DNA of 40,331 nt from Bacteroidales bacterium (GCA_029931975.1 JAOZQY010000034.1:1-40331); one strand, 5' to 3'. Numbered from the stretch's first letter, positions 1 to 8,185 are shown. Translations and numbers: made by a program. The notes: generated from the letters alone by a model not told the origin.

Positions 1-432
1 GAACCGAGCAAACCAGGAGCGAACTATGTTCCGTATCACATTTCAGGAAACCTGTTGTTTCTTACGGGACAGCTTTCTCATTGGAATGGCGAAAGGCTCT
101 TTGTTGGCAAACTTGGTGAAGAATTTGATATTCAAGAAGGTCAGAAAGCGGCAAGAATTTGTGGTCTCAACTTAATCTCGCAACTCAAATCAGCTCTTGA
201 CGGCAACCTGGATCTGGTTGTCAGGACTATCAAATTGGCGGGTTATGTGAATTCAAGCCCCGATTTCCATGGCCAATCACAGGTTATGAATGGTGCATCC
301 GATCTTTTTGTGGAGGTTTTTGAGGTTGCGGGAATGCATACGCGGATGGCTGTGGGTGTAAATGCTCTGCCATACAATGTGGCAGTTGAAGTTGAGGGAG
401 TGGTCGAAATAGAAACAAGCTTGAGGCCATGA
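1..432 (+). CDS. RidA (YjgF/YER057c/UK114) family protein, 5' end cut by the window edge
   Basis: Frame 1 is open from the first base, so the start codon lies outside the window; the TTG at 55 is internal. The visible protein begins EPSKPGANYVPY and runs through GNLLFLTGQL, the EEGQKAARICGLNLISQLK helix, VNGASDLFVEVF-type core and TRMAVGVNALPYNVAVEVE. This matches the roughly 155-residue class of RidA-like proteins. The Arg of TRMAV aligns with the Arg that binds imine/enamine substrates in E. coli RidA. RidA proteins hydrolyse reactive enamine/imine intermediates such as 2-aminoacrylate in the cytoplasm; whether this paralogue does so is inferred. Only about 10-20 N-terminal residues seem to be missing. 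It is followed directly by a hairpin terminator and meets the tRNA gene convergently. Confidence 0.9.
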   Translation, partial: EPSKPGANYVPYHISGNLLFLTGQLSHWNGERLFVGKLGEEFDIQEGQKAARICGLNLISQLKSALDGNLDLVVRTIKLAGYVNSSPDFHGQSQVMNGASDLFVEVFEVAGMHTRMAVGVNALPYNVAVEVEGVVEIETSLRP

Positions 433-437
433 ATGAA

Positions 438-468
438 AAAAGCCCTGAGCGTTTCGCTCAAGGCTTTT
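438..468. terminator. Bidirectional intrinsic terminator between RidA gene and tRNA
   Basis: TGAGCG and CGCTCA pair around a TTT loop. After one C/A mismatch the stem continues as AAAAGCC against GGCTTTT. On the minus strand the hairpin is followed by six T, so it should end the tRNA transcript; on the plus strand four T follow, enough for a weaker end to the RidA transcript. Confidence 0.8.
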
Positions 469-474
469 CCTTAG

Positions 475-547
<73 letters not shown>

Positions 548-583
548 ATATATTTTTGGTATTTTCTATCTGTTTAGAACGTT

Positions 584-634
584 GCTAACTTTGTTAGCGG
601 GTGCAAATATAGTAGATTTTACCCGATTCTCAAA
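584..634 (-). promoter_or_regulatory. Bacteroidota-type promoter and 5' hairpin of the tRNA-fMet transcript
   Basis: Read on the minus strand, TTTG (634-631), exactly 19 bases, then TATATTTG (611-604) match the Bacteroidota housekeeping consensus TTTG-N19-TAnnTTTG at every fixed position. The predicted transcript start is near 599, about 52 nt before the mature tRNA 5' end. The first bases of the leader form a perfect hairpin, GCTAAC-AAA-GTTAGC (598-584). Confidence 0.8.
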
Positions 635-649
635 ATTACTTTGCTTCTT

Positions 650-2989
650 CTAGTTGCTAAGAATTCCATGGATCTGCTGGTAGTTGGGATCATCAGGATA
701 GTTTTTCACCAGTTTCTCAGCATATTGCAAGGCCTCTGCCGGCATTCCGTTCTCCATGGATATGGTGCACAGACTGTAAAGGATGTTCCGGTCGTATGGG
801 TGTAAAATCACCGCAGCCTTCAGTACCTTCAGGGCCTCCTGTGGTTCTTGTTGTGAATTAAGGCCTATGGCATATACATAGCTGTAGTGGGCATCGTTCG
901 GATCAGATTTGGCAGCTTTTTCCAGGTAGACCATCGCCTCTTCATGCTTTCCCTGCCTTACCTTCAGTAGTCCCAGTGAGTAGTTGAGTGCTGCCAGCTC
1001 GGGATACTTATCCAGGCCGCTTTGCAATATCAGTGCTCCCTCCTCATCGCGGTCCATTCTGCGGTAGAGATCGGCCAGGTTGATATACGGCCCTACCAGT
1101 CCCGGTTCAATCTCAAGGGCCTCTTTGTAAGAAGCCTCGGCTTTCTCATAATCGCCGGTATTCAGGTAGAGGTTCCCAAAGTTGAGATGGGTTGAAGGAT
1201 GGTCGGCATTGATCATCAGCGAGGCATTGTACTCCTCCAGGGTGGTGTTCAGTTGTGGGATTGATGTTTCAGGGATCATGTTCCGGGGAACCGTTGTCAG
1301 GGTGTTGGCAGCCATCAGTCGTACCAGTTTTACACTGTCCTTCAGTCGCGGTACGGCCAGGTCTCTGATAAACTCGGGTTCGGCAAACTCAATAACGGTC
1401 AATGTGGCATAGCGAATCAATGGATCAGGATCCTCAATGGTTTGCTTGAGCAGCTCTGTAGTGGAGGCATCGGGATACCCAACAAGCAGGGAAATGGCTG
1501 TAGCCCTGATCATGGGTGGCTGTTCCTTATCCCCGGCAAGCCGGAGCAGGTCCTCCTGTGCTTCAGGGTAACGTTGCCTGCCGGCCCAGAAGGCCTCTCC
1601 ATAATGGAACTGATCCAGGAGGTCCTGGCCGTACCACTGACGGAGATAGTCAGTGGCCCATTGGGTGCTTTTCTCAGGGTGACACTGGTTGCAGGCATTG
1701 GGTGTTCCCAGTTTGTCGGACAGATCGGGTCGCGGAATACGAATGCTGTGGTCTCGGCGCGGATCCACTACCATATAGGTGCGTTCATGCATATGGCACT
1801 CAACACAGCTGGCACCCTCTTTGGCCGGATCGTGAAAATGGTGTTTTCTTGGTCCGTACTCGGAGGCCATATGACAACGGTAACAGAGAGCGTTTCCATC
1901 TACATATATTTTGCCACTGTGCGGCTCATGGCAATCCTTGCATACCACACCGGCTTTGTACATCTTGCTCTGAAGAAAGGAAGCATATACATAAACTTCA
2001 TCCTCGATCTGACCGTCGGGAAAGTAAAGGTTCTCGTCCAGCAGTGAGGGCCAGTGGGTTTCCAGCAAGGATCCGCCATGGTAGTAATCTTCTGTGGCTA
2101 CAGCCCTTCGGGAATGGCACCTGGAGCACATCTGAACCAACTCGTCCGACTGCCGTGGCACCGATCTGCGGGCAGTAACTGAATCGGGATCGAAGATCCA
2201 GGTGGCATTATCGGTATCTTTCAGACGAACCACCAGTCCCATGTCGGGGTAAATATCCGGACTGCTGCCCGCTTCCACTTTCTCGGCCCAGTCGATATGC
2301 TCCGATCCTGGTCCATGGCAGGCTTCGCACGATACGTCTATTTCATTCCAGGTGGTGTGGTAAGCCTTCTCACTATAGGAGTAGTTTTTCCTCAGGTTGG
2401 TGGAGTGGCACTCGGCACACATGTAGTTCCAGTTTTGGGTGACATGGGTCCAGTGAAGGATATCATCGGGAGGAATATGCTCATCCTGGTGGATATGATA
2501 CCAGCGCTGTCCGCCCACCCCGGCAGGACGGGTGTCCCAGCAGATGGGGAGGCACTGGTACCTTCCCCCGGGGAATGCAATAAGGTATTGCTGCAGGGGC
2601 CTGACTCCAAAAACATAGGAGACCTGGTAGTCGAGCATCTCGCCATCCGGTCCTTCGGTATATACCATGTACTTTCCATTTTCCGTATAGAACCTGGAAG
2701 TGACTCCGAAATGGGTGTAGGTGACATCACTGAAATCACCCAGCACGGTCTCTGCTATGGCCGTGTCCATGGCCTGGTCATGATCCGATCCCTGAAAAAG
2801 ATCATACTGTTTTTTATGGCACTCCTTACAGCTCTCACGACCTATGTATTCAGCCCTTAATTCCTTCGATAATACTTGATTCACATCATTCCCAGTTTCA
2901 TTCGAGCGCATGCAGTTAAGGAAGAATACAAGGGATATAAATAGTATAAAAACACCTCCGACCAGGTGTGAAATCTTTACCTTTTTCAT
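650..2989 (-). CDS. Octaheme c-type cytochrome with HEAT-like and TPR repeats
   Basis: A protein of 779 residues from the ATG at 2989; the frame opens five codons earlier at a TTG, but MKKVKIS is the natural start of the export signal. Residues 10-25 form one hydrophobic segment (signal peptide or anchor; the Cys after it, in FFLNC, is not a convincing lipobox). Eight CXXCH heme motifs start near residues 54, 191, 221, 288, 350, 369, 395 and 433, with CEACHGPGSEH resembling cytochrome c554-type sites. Residues 480-580 look like HEAT repeats and 595-775 are four or five TPRs (HLNFGNLYLNTGDYEKAEASY). The family is periplasmic or cell-surface; substrate unknown. It is divergent from the Rieske/cytochrome b operon across 66 bases, so joint regulation and electron exchange are likely but inferred. 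Confidence 0.88.
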   Translation of the reverse strand: MKKVKISHLVGGVFILFISLVFFLNCMRSNETGNDVNQVLSKELRAEYIGRESCKECHKKQYDLFQGSDHDQAMDTAIAETVLGDFSDVTYTHFGVTSRFYTENGKYMVYTEGPDGEMLDYQVSYVFGVRPLQQYLIAFPGGRYQCLPICWDTRPAGVGGQRWYHIHQDEHIPPDDILHWTHVTQNWNYMCAECHSTNLRKNYSYSEKAYHTTWNEIDVSCEACHGPGSEHIDWAEKVEAGSSPDIYPDMGLVVRLKDTDNATWIFDPDSVTARRSVPRQSDELVQMCSRCHSRRAVATEDYYHGGSLLETHWPSLLDENLYFPDGQIEDEVYVYASFLQSKMYKAGVVCKDCHEPHSGKIYVDGNALCYRCHMASEYGPRKHHFHDPAKEGASCVECHMHERTYMVVDPRRDHSIRIPRPDLSDKLGTPNACNQCHPEKSTQWATDYLRQWYGQDLLDQFHYGEAFWAGRQRYPEAQEDLLRLAGDKEQPPMIRATAISLLVGYPDASTTELLKQTIEDPDPLIRYATLTVIEFAEPEFIRDLAVPRLKDSVKLVRLMAANTLTTVPRNMIPETSIPQLNTTLEEYNASLMINADHPSTHLNFGNLYLNTGDYEKAEASYKEALEIEPGLVGPYINLADLYRRMDRDEEGALILQSGLDKYPELAALNYSLGLLKVRQGKHEEAMVYLEKAAKSDPNDAHYSYVYAIGLNSQQEPQEALKVLKAAVILHPYDRNILYSLCTISMENGMPAEALQYAEKLVKNYPDDPNYQQIHGILSN

Positions 2990-3017
2990 GGACAAATAAG
3001 TCAAAATGGTATAATTT

Positions 3018-3046
3018 CAAATGTAGATAAATTATATCTACTTTTA
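3018..3046. promoter_or_regulatory. Shared divergent promoter region with a symmetric operator (3023-3041)
   Basis: GTAGATA-AATTA-TATCTAC is an inverted repeat with two perfect 7-base arms. On the minus strand TACATTTG (3025-3018) is an exact -7 element for the octaheme TPR cytochrome; on the plus strand TACTTTTA (3039-3046) is a one-mismatch -7 element for the Rieske gene. The symmetric site therefore lies between, and touches, both -7 elements, the position expected for one dimeric regulator controlling both units. The regulator is not identifiable from this sequence. Confidence 0.5.
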
Positions 3047-3055
3047 GTGTTTAAT

Positions 3056-3505
3056 ATGCATCCAATGAGGAGAAGGAGTTTTATAGGAAAGGCTGCCATT
3101 GGTCTGGCGACCCTTACAGGAGTGGTGGCAGCGATCAGTTATTTGAGGCAATTCTTCCCGAGACTGGCCGGTGAAAAGAAACGTATTGTGCTGGACGATC
3201 CCCGGAGATTTCCCGTGGATACTTATACCTTTCTGGAGGAGCACAATCTTTATGTCTATCGCGATCATGAAGGAATCAAGGCAGTGTCGGCCATCTGCAC
3301 TCACCTGGGCTGTGTTTTGGAGAAGACCATTGATGGATTTGAATGCCCCTGTCACGGCTCCTGTTTCAACAATGATGGAGAGGTGCTTTCGGGTCCTGCA
3401 CCGCGCGATCTGGCCTGGTACAGCGTAAGCAGGGGAGCCGACGGAAGAATTGTGATCAATCCCGGAAAGAGCGTTCAATCCGATGAAAAGTTTCTAACTT
3501 TCTGA
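3056..3505 (+). CDS. Rieske [2Fe-2S] subunit of a bc-type quinol oxidoreductase
   Basis: About 149 residues. It carries both Rieske cluster boxes, CTHLGC and CPCHGSC, giving the two Cys and two His ligands plus the disulfide Cys pair, followed by the GPAPRDL loop. The N-terminus MRRRSFIGKAAIGLATLTG is a twin-arginine-type signal/anchor, as expected for a Rieske protein exported folded; a TatA gene is present further on. ATGs at 3056 and 3065 are both possible and the GTG at 3047 less so. The gene lies 8 bases before cytochrome b. The protein accepts electrons from quinol at the Qo site and passes them to the cytochrome c subunit at the periplasmic face. Confidence 0.92.
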   Translation: MHPMRRRSFIGKAAIGLATLTGVVAAISYLRQFFPRLAGEKKRIVLDDPRRFPVDTYTFLEEHNLYVYRDHEGIKAVSAICTHLGCVLEKTIDGFECPCHGSCFNNDGEVLSGPAPRDLAWYSVSRGADGRIVINPGKSVQSDEKFLTF

Positions 3506-3513
3506 ACGGCTCC

Positions 3514-4863
3514 ATGGAAAGCAACGACTTACCTTCCGGGATTATCAAGCGCAATTTTTTCTTGCATATACATGCAAACAGGGTTCATGTGCACTCCATG
3601 AAACCTACCTACACCTTTGGACTGGGAATCATTTTGGGTTTTTTGTTCCTGATCATGATTTTTACCGGCGTCATCCTGATGATTTACTATACGCCTTCGG
3701 TGGATATGGCCTACCAGTCGGTAAAGGATATTGTTAATGTGGTGCCCGGGGGGCGAATTATACGGAACATGCACCGATGGGCATCCCAGGGAATGGTCAT
3801 TGTGGTTTTCCTGCATCTGCTGCGTGTTTTTTATACGGGATCTTACCTTGGGAAGCGTTCCCTTAACTGGGTAATCGGGGTGGTGCTGCTTATAATTACC
3901 CTGCTGAGTAACTTCAGTGGCTACCTGCTGCCCTGGGATCAGCTTGCCTACTGGGCGGTGACCATCGGTTCCAATATCGCGGCCTCGGCCAGGGAGCTTA
4001 CCGATCTGCTGGGGATTACCAATGCCTTTGATCCGGGCGGATTTCTGAAGAAATTGTTAATCGGAGGAGAGTCTGTGGGGCAAGCGGCCCTGTCCCGTTT
4101 CTTTACCCTGCATGTGATCTTCCTGCCGCTCTCCATGCTGATCCTGCTGGGGATTCATTTTTGGAGGATTCGAAAGGACGGGGGACTGAGCAGACCCTTG
4201 AAATATGCCAACGACAAGGGAAGCACCAACAAGTGGTATGCCTGGCCGGTGTTGATGTGGACCGAACTGGGCCTCTTCGTGCTGGTTGTGCTGGTTGTGT
4301 TGTTTGTCGCACTGCTGGCAGATGCGCCCTTGCTTGAGCAGGCCAATCCATCTTTCGCTGAAAATCCTGCGAAATCTCCCTGGTACTTCCTGGGGATCCA
4401 GGAGCTGGTCTCCTACTCTGCATTTGCAGGTGGATTGCTTATCCCTGTGCTCTACCTGGTTTTTCTGTTTTCCATTCCCTACCGCGACCGGGAGGATGGA
4501 TATGTGGGAGAGTGGTTTTCCGGAAAGCGTGGACTGAAGGTTGTGTGGCGCTCTGCGGTTTTTGCATTTTTACTGGTGGTGATGCAGCTCTTTGTCATAA
4601 TTCGCTTTGGTTGGCTGCGAGACTGGATCCCGGGAATTTCACAATGGTTTGTGATGTTGATCAACCCTGCCACTATTACAGGGGGAATTTTTATTCTGCT
4701 GGCCGAAGTAATCCGGCGAAAAAGTAAATCAACACGCCTGGGAGCACTGGCCCTGTTTACCAGTACTTTCGTGGCACTACTCATATTTACAGCCCTTGGA
4801 ATCTGGTTCAGGGGACCCAACTGGGAGTTTTTCTGGTCCCTTAAACAATGGCCGGTCATTTAA
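3514..4863 (+). CDS. Cytochrome b of a bc-type quinol oxidoreductase (fused b6 and subunit-IV-like parts)
   Basis: 449 residues, strongly hydrophobic, eight or more membrane helices. Heme-ligand His are at 87 and 101 (helix B, H-x13-H) and 200 and 215 (helix D, H-x14-H). The longer helix D spacing is the cytochrome b6 pattern rather than the mitochondrial/proteobacterial one. The C-terminal half continues as a subunit-IV-like part in one chain. At the Qo site the usual PEWY is replaced by SPWY (288-291, then FLGIQEL), so the conserved Glu is absent, a variant I associate with some anaerobic lineages. The protein oxidises quinol and splits electrons between the Rieske cluster and hemes b. Its end overlaps the next frame and is followed directly by the cytochrome c gene. 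Confidence 0.93.
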   Translation: MESNDLPSGIIKRNFFLHIHANRVHVHSMKPTYTFGLGIILGFLFLIMIFTGVILMIYYTPSVDMAYQSVKDIVNVVPGGRIIRNMHRWASQGMVIVVFLHLLRVFYTGSYLGKRSLNWVIGVVLLIITLLSNFSGYLLPWDQLAYWAVTIGSNIAASARELTDLLGITNAFDPGGFLKKLLIGGESVGQAALSRFFTLHVIFLPLSMLILLGIHFWRIRKDGGLSRPLKYANDKGSTNKWYAWPVLMWTELGLFVLVVLVVLFVALLADAPLLEQANPSFAENPAKSPWYFLGIQELVSYSAFAGGLLIPVLYLVFLFSIPYRDREDGYVGEWFSGKRGLKVVWRSAVFAFLLVVMQLFVIIRFGWLRDWIPGISQWFVMLINPATITGGIFILLAEVIRRKSKSTRLGALALFTSTFVALLIFTALGIWFRGPNWEFFWSLKQWPVI

Positions 4864-4868
4864 GTGCT

Positions 4869-6917
4869 ATGATGGACGAACAGAAATACAGGTACAGGGC
4901 ACAATGGCTGGTGTTGATCGGGGCAGGATTATTGTTCCTCCTGCTAATCGGAGCATGGATCAGCGAGGGGATGAACAAGGAGTGGCGCAAGGTTCAGAAA
5001 GAATATGCAGCCTTCCTTGGGGAGGATAAGGAGTCGGGTTACGACGCCTTTGAGCAAGGTATTTTCCAGGTTGATGTGCCCGCATTTAAGCGTTCCGACC
5101 GCTGTATTTCCTGCCATCATGGCCTGGAGGATCCGAAGATGCAGGAAATGCCTCAGCCCCATACCACACATCCGGGCGACTTCCTGGAGGATCATCCGGT
5201 ACAACAGTATGGCTGCACCATCTGTCATGGCGGACAGCCCGGGGCGCTCTCCAGGGAAGAGGCTTTTGGTCAGCTACCTGAAACGCACTGGCCTTATCCG
5301 ATGTTGGAGCAGCCCTATATCCAGGCTTCATGTGGCAAGTGCCACCTGGCTATTTTTAGTGATCCGGCCATGGAAGATGCTGAAGATGAATTGTCCGGAG
5401 CAATGGATGGAATGGATGTGTTTGTAAAAGGAAAGACCATATTCTCCTCTGAAGGCTGCCTGGGTTGTCACCAGGCCAGGGGTGTTGGTGGTATTCTGGG
5501 CCCCGATCTTACTGAACAGGGAGAGAAAACCAAACATGAATACAGCTTTCAGAATATTCAGGGAGATCAGACCATCTCCAACTGGCTCAAGGAGCATTTC
5601 AGAGACCCTGAGATGGTATCGCCGGGTTCTCAGATGCTCAGTATTAAACTTGATGAAGGGGAAATGGTGGCACTTGCAACATTCGTAATGGGTTTGGCCA
5701 AACCAGATATTTCCTTTGAGTATTTTTCCATGGAAACCCTCAATGAATTTAAAGGGAACAGGCAAAGTCTGGATGGTAAAGCAGGCTTCTCTAACTTCTG
5801 CTCTGCCTGTCATGGGAAAAATGGAGAAGGAAAAGGATACGACAAATTTAAAACAGGAATTCCTGCCATTGAAAATCCGGATTTCCTCAGGGTGGCATCG
5901 CCGGAATATATCCGCTTTACCCTTGAGAAAGGACGCAGCCTTCGCCAGATGGGCAGCTGGGAGGAAGGGATGTCCGGTCTGGGCCCCTCAGAGTTGGATG
6001 GAATCACTGACCATCTGAAACGGCAGGTGGCAACTTCCGGAAGCCGGGATCTTAGCGGACAAAAAGGTGACAGTAGGAGGGGAAAGGAATCGTATGACAG
6101 GTATTGCAAGACCTGTCATGGAATGGACGGTTCGGGTGATGTGGCAGTGGCCCTGAACCAGGCGGGACTTCTCAGAAGGGCTGGTGATAAGTTTATAGAG
6201 ACTACCCTTCTGAGGGGACGAAGGAACACCGGAATGCCTGCTTGGTCACAGCTTGCGGATGAAGAACTGACCGATTTAGTAGCTTATATTTCGTCCTGGA
6301 GGGAGGGCCGTGTTTCAAATGCTTCCATAGATCTGCCTGAGGCGGATCTTGAACAAGGTGCGCTGCGTTATCATTTCCTCTGTTTCCGGTGTCACGGTGA
6401 ATTCGGGGAGGGCGAAACCGGACCGGCTATCATCAACAGGGATTTTCTTGAAGCTGCCAGTGACCGGATGCTTTACGAGACCATTGCACAGGGCCGGACC
6501 CATACAGCCATGTTTGGCTGGTCGACCGATGTGTATAACGAGGAAAAACTGGAAGTACAGGATATCAGCAATATCATCGGGCATATGCGGGTCTCTTCAA
6601 AGGATGAGTTAAGTTACGTGTACCCAGGGAGTAATCCCGGTCAGTTTTCGAAAGGAGAACTTCTGTTTAAAAAGCACTGTGCGGAGTGCCATGGAGAGGC
6701 GGGAGAAGGAGTGAAGGCCCCGGCCCTTCATAATCAGGAGTTACTGAGTGCAGCTTCCAATGGCTACCTGCTGGCTACCATTACCGTGGGACGATCGGGA
6801 ACCGAAATGCCTTCATGGGGGTACGGAGATCAGGAACATCCAATGCTTGCAGGCGCGGAACGTATCGATTTGGTTGCATACCTTCGTTCTTTCCAGCGCA
6901 TTCAGCTAAAGTTTTAA
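4869..6917 (+). CDS. Membrane-anchored octaheme cytochrome c subunit of the bc-type complex
   Basis: 682 residues from the ATG at 4869; an upstream in-frame ATG at 4848 overlaps the cytochrome b end by 16 bases. One N-terminal membrane helix (about residues 14-31) leaves the rest in the periplasm. Eight CXXCH motifs begin near residues 79, 116, 155, 197, 311, 413, 505 and 604. The first three (CISCHHG, CTICHGG, CGKCH) are spaced as a compact triheme module; the other five sit in consecutive class I-like monoheme domains, several followed by candidate Met ligands (GMPAW, TAMFGW, TEMPSW). The gene order Rieske, cytochrome b, multiheme cytochrome implies that it replaces cytochrome c1 and carries electrons away from the complex. 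It is far larger than a usual c1 subunit. The acceptor is unknown. Confidence 0.9.
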   Translation: MMDEQKYRYRAQWLVLIGAGLLFLLLIGAWISEGMNKEWRKVQKEYAAFLGEDKESGYDAFEQGIFQVDVPAFKRSDRCISCHHGLEDPKMQEMPQPHTTHPGDFLEDHPVQQYGCTICHGGQPGALSREEAFGQLPETHWPYPMLEQPYIQASCGKCHLAIFSDPAMEDAEDELSGAMDGMDVFVKGKTIFSSEGCLGCHQARGVGGILGPDLTEQGEKTKHEYSFQNIQGDQTISNWLKEHFRDPEMVSPGSQMLSIKLDEGEMVALATFVMGLAKPDISFEYFSMETLNEFKGNRQSLDGKAGFSNFCSACHGKNGEGKGYDKFKTGIPAIENPDFLRVASPEYIRFTLEKGRSLRQMGSWEEGMSGLGPSELDGITDHLKRQVATSGSRDLSGQKGDSRRGKESYDRYCKTCHGMDGSGDVAVALNQAGLLRRAGDKFIETTLLRGRRNTGMPAWSQLADEELTDLVAYISSWREGRVSNASIDLPEADLEQGALRYHFLCFRCHGEFGEGETGPAIINRDFLEAASDRMLYETIAQGRTHTAMFGWSTDVYNEEKLEVQDISNIIGHMRVSSKDELSYVYPGSNPGQFSKGELLFKKHCAECHGEAGEGVKAPALHNQELLSAASNGYLLATITVGRSGTEMPSWGYGDQEHPMLAGAERIDLVAYLRSFQRIQLKF

Positions 6918-7036
6918 TAAGTTCAGTCGGAGCTTAGGCCCTCTTTAAAAAGTTAAAAGGAGATTATCCTTTCAGGGAACGAACCTTTTGTGAAATTTCT
7001 CGTATTTTAGATTAATTGAGTTAATCAGGGTTGCAT

Positions 7037-7300
7037 ATGAGTTATAAGGTATTTGTCCTTTATTCTTATCCGAACGACAAAATATATGTTGGTTATACCA
7101 CCAGTCTGACCGATTATATGATTACCATGAATGTGATGGAATCTGATAATCCGCTCTACGAGTTCAGGCCATGGACCCTGATTCATATGGAATTATTTAT
7201 ATCCGAAGATGAAGCCATGCTCAGGGAAGGATTTCTGAAACGGGAAATTGGCCAGGCCTATATTAGAAGAGAGATCCTTCCTATGTTTGATTTCCAGTAA
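7037..7300 (+). CDS. Small GIY-YIG domain protein lacking the usual catalytic arginine
   Basis: 87 residues from ATG 7037; a TTG two codons upstream is less likely. The fold signature is clear: VFVLYSYPNDKIYVGYTTSL for the GIY...YIG strands, then PWTLIHMELF and AMLREGFLKREIGQAYI, matching the short UPF0213/YhbQ-like group. In canonical members the helix after YIGYT carries an Arg (as in DLERRLKEH) needed for cleavage; here the segment reads LTDYMITMN with no Arg. The Glu in LREG is present. Nuclease activity is therefore doubtful, and the protein may bind DNA without cutting. It is followed by the M23 gene, whose promoter lies inside the last codons of this gene. Confidence 0.8.
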   Translation: MSYKVFVLYSYPNDKIYVGYTTSLTDYMITMNVMESDNPLYEFRPWTLIHMELFISEDEAMLREGFLKREIGQAYIRREILPMFDFQ

Positions 7301-7316
7301 AGGGTGCTATCTTTGT
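7286..7316 (+). promoter_or_regulatory. Bacteroidota-type promoter of the M23-dxr-rseP operon
   Basis: TTTG (7286-7289), 19 bases, TATCTTTG (7309-7316) match the TTTG-N19-TAnnTTTG consensus exactly. The first box lies within the last codons of the GIY-YIG gene. The predicted transcript start (about five bases after the last G) falls on or beside the M23 start codon at 7320, so the mRNA may have little or no leader. Confidence 0.75.
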
Positions 7317-7319
7317 GCC

Positions 7320-8183
7320 ATGTCAGAAAAAATACCAAGGAAGCTGTTTCATAAGCTGACTCATAAGTATCGTTTGGTCCTTTTTAATGAGGACACATTC
7401 GAGGAGCTTGGGAATATGAGACTGACGCGTCTGAATCTGATTGCTCTTGTGGGTATCATATTGATTCTCCTGGTAAGCATCACTTATATATTGATTGCCT
7501 ATACCAACATTCGTGAGGTGATTCCCGGATACCCTGATGCAGTTATGCGTCAGCATATTCGCACCAATGCCATGAAACTTGATTCCCTGGAGCATGAGCA
7601 GGCCATCAGGGATCAGTATTTTGAAAACCTGAACCGGATTATTTCCGGGGATATCCCCGAAATGTATATGAACGATACCTCAGGGATGGCCGATTCGCAT
7701 GAAATCAATTTCTTACGTTCTACCAATGATTCAATACTGAGGCAACAGGTTAAAGCTGAAGAGCAGTTCAGGCTGGGTGTATTGAATGATGCAGAGGTGA
7801 ACATGAAATTGTATGACTTGCATTTTTTCACGCCGGTGAAAGGGATCATAACCGGAGATTTTAGTCCGGCCGACGGTCATTTCGGGGTCGACCTGGTGGC
7901 AGAACCAAATGCGATTGTGAAGGCTGCACTGGACGGTACGGTGACCATGTCGACCTGGACACTGGAAACTGGATATGTAATTCAAATACAGCACGATTTT
8001 GAACTGATATCGGCATATAAGCATAATGCCAGCCTGTTCAAAACTGTTGGAGAAAAAGTGGTTGCCGGCGATGCCATAGCCATTGTTGGTAATTCTGGAG
8101 AGCTTACGACCGGACCCCATCTCCATTTTGAACTCTGGCATGATGGTGTCCCGCTAGACCCGGTCGATTATATTGTTTTCTAA
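7320..8183 (+). CDS. M23 family metallopeptidase (probable peptidoglycan endopeptidase)
   Basis: 287 residues beginning MSEKIPRKLFH; the frame is open upstream, but that part overlaps the GIY-YIG gene and the promoter. A cytoplasmic stretch of about 45 residues is followed by one membrane helix (ALVGIILILLVSITYILIAY), a helical linker, and a C-terminal LytM/M23 domain. The Zn and catalytic signature is complete: HFGVDL (H-x3-D) and GPHLHFELW (HLH). Such proteins cut peptide cross-links in the periplasm during wall growth. The stop is 2 bases before dxr, so it heads an operon with dxr and rseP. Confidence 0.9.
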   Translation: MSEKIPRKLFHKLTHKYRLVLFNEDTFEELGNMRLTRLNLIALVGIILILLVSITYILIAYTNIREVIPGYPDAVMRQHIRTNAMKLDSLEHEQAIRDQYFENLNRIISGDIPEMYMNDTSGMADSHEINFLRSTNDSILRQQVKAEEQFRLGVLNDAEVNMKLYDLHFFTPVKGIITGDFSPADGHFGVDLVAEPNAIVKAALDGTVTMSTWTLETGYVIQIQHDFELISAYKHNASLFKTVGEKVVAGDAIAIVGNSGELTTGPHLHFELWHDGVPLDPVDYIVF

Positions 8184-8185
8184 GC

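Noticed and set aside
1442-2860. Long plus-strand open frames opposite the octaheme TPR cytochrome gene
   Set aside because: They are shadows of the real gene: the minus-strand frame carries all eight CXXCH motifs and the TPRs, while the opposite frames show no domain.
6940-6985. Hairpin AAAGGA/TCCTTT after the octaheme cytochrome c gene as a terminator
   Set aside because: Only a 6-base A/T-rich stem and no T run directly after it.
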